Source of the DNA: a virus
Length of the DNA stretch: 22,109 bases
IMG/VR virus record: IMGVR_UViG_3300020215_000146
Location: 1-22,109 of that record
Reading direction: 5' to 3' (one strand)
Of the stretch, positions 1-5,577 are shown piece by piece. The stretch's first letter is position 1, and each line of letters starts with the position of its first letter. A program made the translations under genes and the position numbers. The notes under the pieces are model-generated. The model worked only from the letters and a program-made list of their open reading frames with translations. It was not told the origin of the DNA and did no database searches.

Positions 1-75
1 GAAAAAGTTATATCGACTTTATCTCTCTTAAGATCGGCGTCAGGGGAGTCCTATACCCTCACGATGCCTATACAT

Positions 76-94
76 CAGTGCCGCTCTAGCACTG
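76..94. repeat. Perfect 6-bp inverted repeat (hairpin)
   Basis: CAGTGC at 76-81 pairs with GCACTG at 89-94 across a seven-base loop. No T-run follows on either strand, so a terminator is not indicated. It lies 14 bases from a second inverted repeat, which makes a structured RNA or protein-binding region possible. Confidence 0.5.
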
Positions 95-107
95 TACTCG
101 CACCTAT

Positions 108-136
108 CCTATCGATAACGTATTGTCATTGATAGG
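108..136. repeat. 12-bp imperfect inverted repeat, 5-base loop
   Basis: CCTATCGATAAC (108-119) and GTCATTGATAGG (125-136) flank GTATT. Ten of twelve positions are Watson-Crick complementary, one is a G-T wobble and one is a mismatch. The dyad could be an operator for a dimeric repressor, an origin element or an RNA stem. No regulator gene is present here to link to it. Confidence 0.5.
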
Positions 137-308
137 GTCTAGATTGGCTCTGGATGCGGATTGTAGAGTTATTGCTGTATCGTTTTGAGCGCGAGCTTGG
201 ACCGTAAAACATATCAATAGTCGTCGCATACTAAAGCCCGCGCCACACACCGGCCTCACCCTCCCAAAAATTTTTTGCAAAAATATTCGCACCCCCCCAA
301 CTCTCGAT

Positions 309-337
309 TTTCCGCAAAAGGCATTAATTCATATATA
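309..337 (+). promoter_or_regulatory. Weak sigma70-like promoter candidate for the small-gene cluster
   Basis: TATATA at 332-337 resembles a -10 box. TTTCCG at 309-314, 17 bases upstream, is a poor -35. Transcription would begin near 344, inside the GC hairpin and about 30 bases before the first start codon. Position supports it more than sequence does. Confidence 0.25.
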
Positions 338-339
338 GA

Positions 340-357
340 ACGCGCGCGCACGCGCGT
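340..357 (+). promoter_or_regulatory. GC-rich hairpin directly upstream of the first ribosome binding site
   Basis: ACGCGCG (340-346) and CGCGCGT (351-357) are perfect complements around a CGCA loop. The hairpin ends about seven bases before the AGAGAGGGG Shine-Dalgarno stretch (364-372) of the first gene. It could stabilise the 5' end of the transcript or modulate initiation; that role is inferred. Confidence 0.45.
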
Positions 358-374
358 GGAGAAGAGAGGGGTGT

Positions 375-731
375 ATGGGATACGAGAAATTCCAGGGCTT
401 CGAGAGCTTGGACGACATTAGGTCCAAATTCGAAGTTAGTGAGGATGAAAAGCTATTTCCGACCGAAGATGAATTGTTGCTGGCCTATAATGAGTCGTGT
501 AATGACGGCTACGCCGAAGAGGCCCATATTTATTTCGTGAGAGACGGTCAGCTTTATGCTGTTTATGCCTCTCACTGTAGCTGCTATGGGTATGAGGATA
601 AATGGGGGCCGGAAAAGGAAGATTGGGAGCTCGTTAAGAAGCATCTCGAATCCTGGTCTGAGGACACTTGGTTGAAGGAGCGATTTGAGGCCGTTAATAA
701 GATGTTCGAGATGTTCGGGCCTGGAAAGTGA
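375..731 (+). CDS. Conserved-looking phage protein of unknown function, 118 aa
   Basis: A soluble acidic protein with no membrane segment. Residues 65-78 hold a His-Cys-x-Cys patch (H67, C68, C70) followed by Tyr-Gly-Tyr-Glu and a Trp. From memory, small phage proteins with a similar S-H-C-S-C then glycine/glutamate pattern exist without known function; I could not check this. The ATG at 375 follows AGAGAGGGG at a suitable distance, and no other plausible start exists. It is the first gene of the small-gene cluster and ends two bases before the next ATG. Metal binding by the H-C-x-C patch is possible but not shown. Confidence 0.8.
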   Translation: MGYEKFQGFESLDDIRSKFEVSEDEKLFPTEDELLLAYNESCNDGYAEEAHIYFVRDGQLYAVYASHCSCYGYEDKWGPEKEDWELVKKHLESWSEDTWLKERFEAVNKMFEMFGPGK

Positions 732-733
732 TT

Positions 734-868
734 ATGAGCCTTGATAAGTATTTCGTACTGGCCTTTATTAGTTTTTCGCTTGGTTTTAGTACGGGTTGGT
801 ATCTTAGGGAGGAAGCGGCCGTAACTGAAGTAGTGGAGTTTATTAAACATCGAGAGGGCATCGAATGA
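734..868 (+). CDS. Small single-pass membrane peptide, 44 aa
   Basis: ATG at 734 gives a 44-residue product. A hydrophobic segment spans about residues 6-24 (aromatic and Ser/Gly containing), followed by an Arg-Glu-Glu stretch and a short acidic helix. The stop overlaps the start of the next gene in an ATGA. A GGAAAG stretch at 723-728 may serve as the ribosome binding site. Length, topology and tight packing between neighbours support a real gene. No function can be assigned; lysis or membrane modulation are possibilities only. Confidence 0.6.
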   Translation: MSLDKYFVLAFISFSLGFSTGWYLREEAAVTEVVEFIKHREGIE

Positions 869-1086
869 TCGCGCGCATTCTATTGGCAGCCAGTCTTATT
901 GGCTGGGCGTATACGTATTACACGCTCGATCAGGAGCGGCAGGAACATATTAAGTTCACAATCGAAGTCATTAGAGCTCTGGAGGATATGAAGAATGGAA
1001 AATCAAATCCTGTTCATCGCAATAATGGTGCTGGGAAACCTGTTTCTGAGCCTCTTTATTTTGCTGGGATTGCTGGATATCGCTAA
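865..1086 (+). CDS. Small membrane-anchored protein, 73 aa
   Basis: The start overlaps the previous stop (ATGA), with GAGAGGG about seven bases upstream. Residues 3-20 form a hydrophobic N-terminal segment and residues 21-44 look like an amphipathic charged helix. The last 30 codons overlap the next gene (start 995) in another frame and read as low-complexity sequence, so this gene's tail may be shaped by the overlap. The N-terminal anchor plus helical stalk resembles the plan of spanin-like proteins, but there is no lysin nearby and no sequence support for that. Confidence 0.55.
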   Translation: MIARILLAASLIGWAYTYYTLDQERQEHIKFTIEVIRALEDMKNGKSNPVHRNNGAGKPVSEPLYFAGIAGYR

Positions 1087-1225
1087 GGACATTGCCGGAC
1101 TTTTGAGCGGGAATTTGCAGATTATTGCACAGGTTAAGGATGACGGAGAAGACGAGGAAGATTTTCAGGAACAGGAGACTAGGATACTTGGTGACCCTTT
1201 TGAGCGAGAATCGGACGACAGTTAA
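995..1225 (+). CDS. Small membrane protein with acidic tail, 76 aa
   Basis: ATG at 995 has an excellent ribosome binding site, GGAGG at 981-985. Residues 4-30 are strongly hydrophobic (Ile/Leu/Phe rich). The last third is very acidic, with a run of Asp and Glu from about residue 48. One membrane pass with the acidic tail on one side is the simplest topology. The gene lies inside the end of the upstream ORF and itself overlaps the next one. Function unknown. Confidence 0.7.
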   Translation: MENQILFIAIMVLGNLFLSLFILLGLLDIAKDIAGLLSGNLQIIAQVKDDGEDEEDFQEQETRILGDPFERESDDS

Positions 1226-1343
1226 GGTAATCGTTCATAGCAATTCAGGGGTCTTCAAGTTGGATAAGAAGGACTTTTACTCGAGGTTTTACGAAGAACG
1301 GATGTTTAATCATCTCGAACCGCTAGGATTCTTGGGGCGATGA
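1191..1343 (+). CDS. Small hypothetical protein, about 51 aa
   Basis: The frame is open from a TTG at 1125, but the region before 1191 overlaps the acidic tail of the previous gene and is Arg/Lys rich like a shadow frame. I prefer GTG at 1191 (or TTG at 1188), which has AGGA at 1181-1184 and GGAG at 1174-1177 upstream. The product is soluble, with basic and aromatic residues and a beta-like N-terminus. Its stop overlaps the next ATG in an ATGA. Start uncertain; function unknown. Confidence 0.55.
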   Translation: MTLLSENRTTVKVIVHSNSGVFKLDKKDFYSRFYEERMFNHLEPLGFLGR

Positions 1344-1549
1344 GCCACGTTTATACTGAGGAAATTGATTCTGAAATCAGAAGGCTTGAGTCTATCTCGA
1401 ACCGAAACTTGGATGAGCATAAGAAGCTGGATATTTATCGTCTGGCCTCGTTTGGCAGATTTATGTTGAAAGAAATGGGTAGAATTCGAGAATCCGTGGA
1501 CGATATCGAGACTCAGTTTGAGCGATATAAGAGGAATTATTGGGTATGA
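1340..1549 (+). CDS. Small helical protein, 69 aa
   Basis: The ATG at 1340 overlaps the previous stop (ATGA) and its own stop overlaps the next start in the same way. The whole chain is charged and heptad-like (Glu, Arg, Leu, Ile spacing), suggesting a short coiled coil. There is no cysteine, signal or membrane segment. Coupled translation with its neighbours is likely. Function unknown. Confidence 0.7.
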   Translation: MSHVYTEEIDSEIRRLESISNRNLDEHKKLDIYRLASFGRFMLKEMGRIRESVDDIETQFERYKRNYWV

Positions 1550-1713
1550 ACGGACTTACTGAAGCGCAGATTATTGAGATCGCGGACAAGCTTTACTGGC
1601 TCAGGTTCTGGAATGAACTGAAGATGTCGGCTTATGTATTGGGTGGTATTGCCCTGGTTTTTGGGGTCCTTCTCATTGCTCAGGCTTTTTTGAGTGGTAG
1701 GAGTTGGCTTTGA
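1546..1713 (+). CDS. Small single-pass membrane peptide, 55 aa
   Basis: The ATG at 1546 sits in an ATGA overlap with the previous stop. Residues 1-28 form a charged and aromatic N-terminal helix, and residues 29-51 are a clear membrane segment rich in Leu, Val, Ile and Gly. It ends four residues later. This is the fourth small membrane gene within 1 kb. A holin-like role is conceivable from size and topology, but nothing specific supports it. Confidence 0.65.
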   Translation: MNGLTEAQIIEIADKLYWLRFWNELKMSAYVLGGIALVFGVLLIAQAFLSGRSWL

Positions 1714-1967
1714 TTTCCACTAAAGATCTTAAGGGCATGCTGGGGGTTGTCGAGGCTGATTACGGTGCTGAAAGGTATAAGCCTAGTTTGACGGTAGAAA
1801 TGGATCCTGAATCTTTTAAGGACCTAGCCAATTTTGTACTTGAGTCAGCCTCAATTCTTAGATTCTTGGTTGATAACGGGGACGCGGTAGAGTGGGATTG
1901 GCAGACTGATATTTATTGCGAGGCGAGAGATAGGTCTAAGGAACTGCTTAAAATGCTGGAGGATTAA
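1710..1967 (+). CDS. Hypothetical protein, 85 aa, TTG start
   Basis: The frame also offers a TTG at 1704, but AGGAG at 1699-1703 would touch it. The TTG at 1710 lies six bases after AGGAG and forms a TTGA overlap with the previous stop, matching the ATGA and GTGA junctions around it. I therefore choose 1710. The product is acidic and probably helical, with a Trp-rich stretch near residue 62. No known motif. Confidence 0.7.
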   Translation: MISTKDLKGMLGVVEADYGAERYKPSLTVEMDPESFKDLANFVLESASILRFLVDNGDAVEWDWQTDIYCEARDRSKELLKMLED

Positions 1968-2206
1968 TGGGCGCCAATAGCCATTCAGTTTGTGATAAGT
2001 GTAGGGGTTACGGCCGAGTACGGACTTGGTATAACGATTGGCTGGAGACTACTTACTGTGATGAGTGCTTTGGACACGGAGTAGTGCCTAATGCCTTGGT
2101 GGGATCTGATAGAGGAAAAATGGGAGAAGCGGGTAACAGAGCCGAAGGCGATAAAGCCGGAACGGAAGATAGTAAGATGGTTGTGTGTAAACTGTGCGGT
2201 AAGTAG
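1967..2206 (+). CDS. DnaJ-type zinc-finger protein, 79 aa
   Basis: Two perfect C-x2-C-x-G-x-G motifs, at residues 9-16 (CDKCRGYG) and 31-38 (CDECFGHG), form the cysteine-rich zinc-binding repeat known from DnaJ/Hsp40. A further C-x2-C (CKLC) lies at the extreme C-terminus. There is no J domain, so this is not a chaperone homologue. Small phage zinc proteins of this type usually bind protein or nucleic acid, but the target is unknown. The ATG overlaps the upstream stop (TAATG) with GGAGG just upstream. Its last 116 bases overlap the next gene in another frame. Confidence 0.7.
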   Translation: MGANSHSVCDKCRGYGRVRTWYNDWLETTYCDECFGHGVVPNALVGSDRGKMGEAGNRAEGDKAGTEDSKMVVCKLCGK

Positions 2207-2534
2207 GAATTTCGCGCATCCCAATAAGTTTGATACGTGCTTACTGTGCGGCCTTAAGTGCAATCTAGTTCCTAAGTTCGAGCCTCTAGATTTCGGCAAT
2301 CATGATGATGCGGTTTATAGGCCAAGCCTGACCTTTAAGGGTATCCCGATAATTTGGGATGAGCCAATTAAGGTCGAGCAGGTATTTCATGATTTTAGTG
2401 GAGGCAAGTTTAACGAATATTTCAACTCAGAATGGTCCTATAAGACCATCAAGGATAAGTTCAATCGAGATACATTTGAGGATTTGTGGAAGCTGCTAAA
2501 CGAGATGCCTAATAGAGCACCATGGAGTATGTAA
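2091..2534 (+). CDS. Four-cysteine (zinc-ribbon-like) hypothetical protein, 147 aa
   Basis: ATG at 2091 has GGAG at 2078-2081. Residues 32-35 (CVNC) and 50-53 (CLLC) could bind one zinc ion. The rest is a mixed alpha/beta region rich in aromatic residues and has no motif I recognise. The start lies inside the preceding zinc-finger gene. The overlap is long for phage, but both frames read as plausible protein. The stop is shared in a TAATG with the next gene. Confidence 0.7.
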   Translation: MPWWDLIEEKWEKRVTEPKAIKPERKIVRWLCVNCAVSRNFAHPNKFDTCLLCGLKCNLVPKFEPLDFGNHDDAVYRPSLTFKGIPIIWDEPIKVEQVFHDFSGGKFNEYFNSEWSYKTIKDKFNRDTFEDLWKLLNEMPNRAPWSM

Positions 2535-2764
2535 TGTCTCCCGATGGAGAGGCTGATTTTCTAAGATCCCTCATTAAGCTGGCTCAAGATACTATCGAGG
2601 AAAATAAAGACCTGATCGGACATCTTAAATTCGTGATTAGTGATACGCCTGGCGATGAATATAAGGGTGTTCGAGATCGGTGGCAGGAAGAAATTGATCA
2701 GTATGAGAAGCAGAATTATAAGCTGGGTGAGGCCGTAGAGATTGTTCGGAGGTATTTGCTGTGA
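2534..2764 (+). CDS. Helical hypothetical protein, 76 aa
   Basis: An ATG at 2522 is also in frame, but the ATG at 2534 overlaps the previous stop (TAATG) and lies six bases after GGAG (2524-2527). I choose 2534. The product is highly charged and probably an antiparallel helical pair. The stop overlaps the next start in a GTGA. No cysteines, membrane segment or recognisable domain. Confidence 0.7.
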   Translation: MSPDGEADFLRSLIKLAQDTIEENKDLIGHLKFVISDTPGDEYKGVRDRWQEEIDQYEKQNYKLGEAVEIVRRYLL

Positions 2765-2964
2765 TTGACGTGCCTGTCCCTTTTCTGATTAGAATTCTTG
2801 AAGAAGCTATTGCGGATAATCTTGACGCCATGAATGCAGCTACGGATCGGGTAGGCTTTTATGAGGGAATGACTCAGGAAGAAGTGGATTTTCACATAGC
2901 AGAATGCCAGGCGGAGAACATCAAAATTAGGGAAGGTATCGAGTTCTTGGAGCGGTTCCTTTAA
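2761..2964 (+). CDS. Small acidic helical protein, 67 aa, GTG start
   Basis: GTG at 2761 overlaps the preceding TGA, with GGAGG nine bases upstream. The chain is acidic and helix-forming, with Leu/Ile at heptad-like spacing towards the C-terminus. Its stop overlaps the next ATG (TAATG). In length and character it resembles the preceding gene, but I could not align the two convincingly. Function unknown. Confidence 0.7.
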   Translation: MIDVPVPFLIRILEEAIADNLDAMNAATDRVGFYEGMTQEEVDFHIAECQAENIKIREGIEFLERFL

Positions 2965-3314
2965 TGGACAGGTTCGACTGCTTTGATATGTTCGGCCGGC
3001 TCATTAATAGGGGTGATTTCTTTCTATACCCAGATGAATACGCCGACCGGAAGTGTTTTAGGATCTGTAAAGTAGTGGATTTCGACTACGATAAAGGTCG
3101 GGTCATTGTTCAGTCTGGTAAGTGGGTATTTGAGGAATTTAGGCCTAGCTCAAAATATGGGTGGGTCGAATTTCCTGAGCGAGCGTTTGTAGTTATTAAA
3201 AATAATATCCCTGATGATGTAGTCAGGGCTCTAGAAGAAATTCCGGAAAAACAAGATAATAATGAAAATAAAGTTGACGCCGGAAGAAAGAAAGAGAAGG
3301 CATGCAGAGGCTAG
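2964..3314 (+). CDS. Hypothetical protein, 116 aa, SH3-like beta pattern
   Basis: Residues 1-80 alternate short beta-prone stretches and charged turns: a loop entering at Asp-Met-Phe-Gly, then Gly-Asp-Phe-Phe-Leu-Tyr, Val-Val-Asp-Phe and Val-Ile-Val. This looks like a small barrel of the kind found in RNA- or DNA-binding phage proteins, though that fold is only inferred. The last 25 residues are Lys/Glu/Asn rich and overlap the HNH gene by 53 bases. The start overlaps the previous stop. Confidence 0.7.
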   Translation: MDRFDCFDMFGRLINRGDFFLYPDEYADRKCFRICKVVDFDYDKGRVIVQSGKWVFEEFRPSSKYGWVEFPERAFVVIKNNIPDDVVRALEEIPEKQDNNENKVDAGRKKEKACRG

Positions 3315-3663
3315 GGCCTCGTGGAGGAAGAGAAATCGCGATAGGGTTAGGGCATATGGAAGGAATTTTCAAGCTAGGCTAAGAAGGGAGATCTTAGCTC
3401 GATACGGTGGGGCGTGTGCCTGTTGCGGAGAGACAAGGGAGGAGTTCCTAAGCTTCGACCACATTAATGGGGATGGGGCGTCTCATAGGAGAGAGATCGG
3501 CCGGGGTGGATTCATTATGGCTGTATGGATTAAGAAGAATGGCTTTCCTCCAACTATTCAGTTGTTGTGCTACAACTGTAACTGCAGTAAGGGCTTCAGG
3601 GGCTACTGTCCGCATGCTAGACGCAATACATACCTTACGTTCGATTTATATGAAGCTGCGTAG
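3262..3663 (+). CDS. HNH endonuclease, 133 aa
   Basis: The protein starts with a basic helix (residues 7-45) that probably contacts DNA. An HNH core follows: C52-x2-C55 and C103-x2-C106 as structural zinc ligands, Asp66-His67 in DHINGDG as the metal/base residue, and Asn105/Asn107 in CYNCN for the second half of the finger. The C-terminal Cys-Pro-His is also common in this phage subfamily. Such nucleases cut one or both DNA strands; some lie near terminases and aid packaging. Here the minus-strand integrase separates it from the terminase. No strong Shine-Dalgarno precedes the ATG at 3262. Confidence 0.8.
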   Translation: MKIKLTPEERKRRHAEARASWRKRNRDRVRAYGRNFQARLRREILARYGGACACCGETREEFLSFDHINGDGASHRREIGRGGFIMAVWIKKNGFPPTIQLLCYNCNCSKGFRGYCPHARRNTYLTFDLYEAA

Positions 3664-3795
3664 ATACCACTTTAGTGCCACCGGCTACCCTATAGATTGG
3701 TGCGCAGAGATAGCGTAGATCCTTATTTAGACAGCGGACCAGATCCATGGAGAGAAACCAGCCCGCCAGACCGGCGGGGAAGAGCACGAACGGGT
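3664..3795. other. Intergenic gap between convergent HNH and integrase genes; possible attP region
   Basis: 132 bases with no gene. Contents seen: a short palindrome CACTTTAGTG near 3668 and a GC hairpin at 3762-3778. Phage attachment sites often lie beside the integrase gene, so attP could be here, but no tRNA-like core or arm-site set can be recognised by eye. Confidence 0.35.
3762..3778 (-). terminator. Candidate terminator of the integrase transcript
   Basis: CCCGCC (3762-3767) and GGCGGG (3773-3778) pair across a five-base loop. Read on the minus strand the hairpin starts about 18 bases after the integrase stop and is followed by a T/C-rich stretch (TTTCTCTCC). On the plus strand no T-run follows, so termination of the HNH side is less likely. 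Confidence 0.4.
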
Positions 3796-4776
3796 TTAGC
3801 TATCCTTGCTATCCTTACGAACCACCGTCATACCTCCGAGATGCTTACGAACGCTAGCAATTGAATCCGGAGATAGATGTGAGTATCGCTGTAGCATGAC
3901 TAAGCTAGAATGTCCGGACACTTCCTGAATCACCCTCAAGCTCACCCCAGCCATAACCAATTTAGAGATAAACAGATGCCGGAGCAAATGCCACCGGAAC
4001 CTTACTCCAGATTTCAGAGACAACCTAGTAGCTTGCCGCGGCCATCCTTTTACTGGGAAACACCTTTCATTTCCACTGGCCTGAGCTCTAATAGCCTCTG
4101 CCACTTCTTCAGATATCGGGATAGTTCGGCCTTTCCCTGTCTTAGTACTGGCTCCAGGTATCCTTATCATCATACCCTTCCAGTCAACCCAGGCTGGCCG
4201 TAGAGCGGCGATCTCTCCCCTTCTCATCCCAGTACCAATTGCTACAATCAAAGCCCGCCTAATCGAATCTGACCAAGCTGCCGCATATACCCTCGCAACT
4301 TCCTCATCCGTCAATAGGTAAGGCTCTCGAACTAGGGTTAATCGCGGTAACGTAATATTCTTGGCGGGGTTGTCTACTATGTATCCAAAGCTTACCGCTT
4401 TGCTGAGTAGAGATTTAAGAGCCCCCAAATTCCTTTTAATAGAGCCCGGAGCCATCTTAAGCTTGTCCACCCAAAGTTGAATTGAGTGCCTGGTAATACT
4501 CGCTACCGGCATATCTCCGAAGTCTCTAGCTAGTCTGGCATTCCAGATCTTAGTAGATCCCACGCCTTTCTTGATTAGATCCCATACATCCCTCAGCCTT
4601 TTACTGCGATCCGGCAATCCTACCTGATTCCGCGCATTAGCTGACTTCTGCTGTCTTACCCACTCCCTCGCCGCTTCCCTATCCCAAAACGTTCTCCAAA
4701 TCCTCTTACCACCTACATAAACCGATACTTGGTAGCCATGCTGTTTCTTTCGTCTCCGCATATTTCTACCCGCCAC
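3796..4776 (-). CDS. int: Tyrosine recombinase integrase, 326 aa
   Basis: Site-specific integrase that recombines phage attP with a host attB. Residues 1-60 are a basic arm-binding-like region, 61-145 a SAM-like core-binding domain, and 150-315 the catalytic domain. All catalytic residues are visible: R185 in TGMRRGE, K212 in TKTGKGR, H263-x2-R266 in HLLRH, H289 in SGH and the nucleophile Y298 in QRYSH. GTG at 4776 follows GGAA; an ATG at 4761 is the alternative start. The C-terminus repeats Lys-Asp-Ser twice because of a 9-bp tandem repeat (3799-3816). It is the only minus-strand gene and is divergent from the terminase. Intact, so lysogeny is expected. Confidence 0.95.
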   Translation of the reverse strand: MAGRNMRRRKKQHGYQVSVYVGGKRIWRTFWDREAAREWVRQQKSANARNQVGLPDRSKRLRDVWDLIKKGVGSTKIWNARLARDFGDMPVASITRHSIQLWVDKLKMAPGSIKRNLGALKSLLSKAVSFGYIVDNPAKNITLPRLTLVREPYLLTDEEVARVYAAAWSDSIRRALIVAIGTGMRRGEIAALRPAWVDWKGMMIRIPGASTKTGKGRTIPISEEVAEAIRAQASGNERCFPVKGWPRQATRLSLKSGVRFRWHLLRHLFISKLVMAGVSLRVIQEVSGHSSLVMLQRYSHLSPDSIASVRKHLGGMTVVRKDSKDS

Positions 4777-4859
4777 AACATCATTTCCACTTGATCATTA
4801 CTCGCTCCCATGTTAACCCTATATCTCGTACTGTAGCAATTTGCGACACACAATACCTA
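4777..4859. promoter_or_regulatory. Divergent control region between integrase and terminase
   Basis: These 83 bases separate the preferred starts of the two divergent genes, so promoters in both directions are expected here or inside the flanking coding ends. The region is moderately A/T rich, but I found no pair of boxes close to the sigma70 consensus. Confidence 0.3.
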
Positions 4860-5558
4860 GTGGCCACGCCTAAAAAGAAACTGACTGAACGTGAATCTAT
4901 GCTCCGCGCTGGAGGCCCACTCCCGAAACGGGATGGGGATAAGGTTCGTCGCGGCATTCATCAAACGCTATTAGAAGACAACCCCGAACTATTGCCCGAG
5001 CCCAACCAAGAACAAGCAGAAACTATTGCAATCGAAAACGGTTTAGGTCGGAGGCCCGGGCAAGTTTGGTTTGCTTTTCATATCGTTCGAGGAATGGAAC
5101 CTTATCAAGCTTTTATTGAGTCCGGACACCGGGTGTTAGGCGTAAATGCCGATAAACCGGGCCAGGGTGTTCATACCGAGGAAGCTGCTAAAACCAAAGC
5201 TCTATCCTGGTCTCGTTCTAAATGGTGTCAGGAATTGATGAATCAGTTTAGGCGGCCCCTGGCTGAAGAGACTGAGCTTCTTATGTATGAAGGTATTCCG
5301 GTCCTTAGAGGGGCTATGCGCGCCACATATGCTACGGGAAATCCCGATTGGAATACTCGACTTAACGCGCTTCGCTTGAATGCAGAAATTGCTTATAGAC
5401 AGGCCAGGCTTAGGTTGGACGCTCAAAAGCTCGAAGAAGAAACGAGACATAAGGAAGCAATGGAACGAGCCCGGGCCGAAGCTCCTATTGATCCTGACCT
5501 TAAGAGACTTCTGGAAGAAGCTATAAAGCTGAACGGCGGCGGTACTACACAAGAGTAG
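4860..5558 (+). CDS. Probable terminase small subunit, about 232 aa
   Basis: Its place immediately before the large terminase is the main evidence. The N-terminus is Lys-rich, and residues 60-130 look like a helical DNA-recognition region of the kind TerS proteins use to bind the packaging start. Residues 180-215 are a charged coiled coil suited to ring formation, followed by a short acidic tail that could contact TerL. The frame is open to a TTG at 4791, but the GTG at 4860 gives a typical Ala-Thr-Pro-Lys-Lys-Lys start; no start has a clear Shine-Dalgarno. Nineteen bases separate it from TerL. An unrelated DNA-binding protein is the alternative. Confidence 0.7.
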   Translation: MATPKKKLTERESMLRAGGPLPKRDGDKVRRGIHQTLLEDNPELLPEPNQEQAETIAIENGLGRRPGQVWFAFHIVRGMEPYQAFIESGHRVLGVNADKPGQGVHTEEAAKTKALSWSRSKWCQELMNQFRRPLAEETELLMYEGIPVLRGAMRATYATGNPDWNTRLNALRLNAEIAYRQARLRLDAQKLEEETRHKEAMERARAEAPIDPDLKRLLEEAIKLNGGGTTQE

Positions 5559-5577
5559 TATTACTGATTTACCATTC

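Larger units (their letters stand above)
1..374. other. Non-coding leader region with several inverted repeats
   Basis: I see no convincing gene in these 374 bases. The stretch holds two inverted repeats at 76-94 and 108-136, an A/T block near 266-286 next to a run of seven C (292-298), a weak promoter-like stretch near 309-337 and a GC hairpin at 340-357 just before the first gene. It may be the promoter and leader region of the small-gene cluster, or an intergenic region near a genome end. Which of these it is cannot be decided from the sequence. Confidence 0.6.

Noticed and set aside
104-292. Minus-strand 62-residue ORF in the leader region
   Set aside because: Its residue pattern looks random, its GTG is directly against a G-run, and it crosses the dyad at 108-136. 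I treat it as chance.
2105-2130. Possible programmed frameshift joining the two zinc-type genes
   Set aside because: The A-run at GAGGAAAAATGG is not a known slippery heptamer for the +1 change needed, and the downstream gene has its own start and GGAG.
3664-3795. tRNA or tRNA fragment beside the integrase
   Set aside because: No cloverleaf, T-loop or CCA end could be found on either strand in the gap.
3910-4203. Plus-strand ORF within the integrase
   Set aside because: Antisense to the conserved catalytic domain; Pro/Ser/His-rich composition typical of a shadow.
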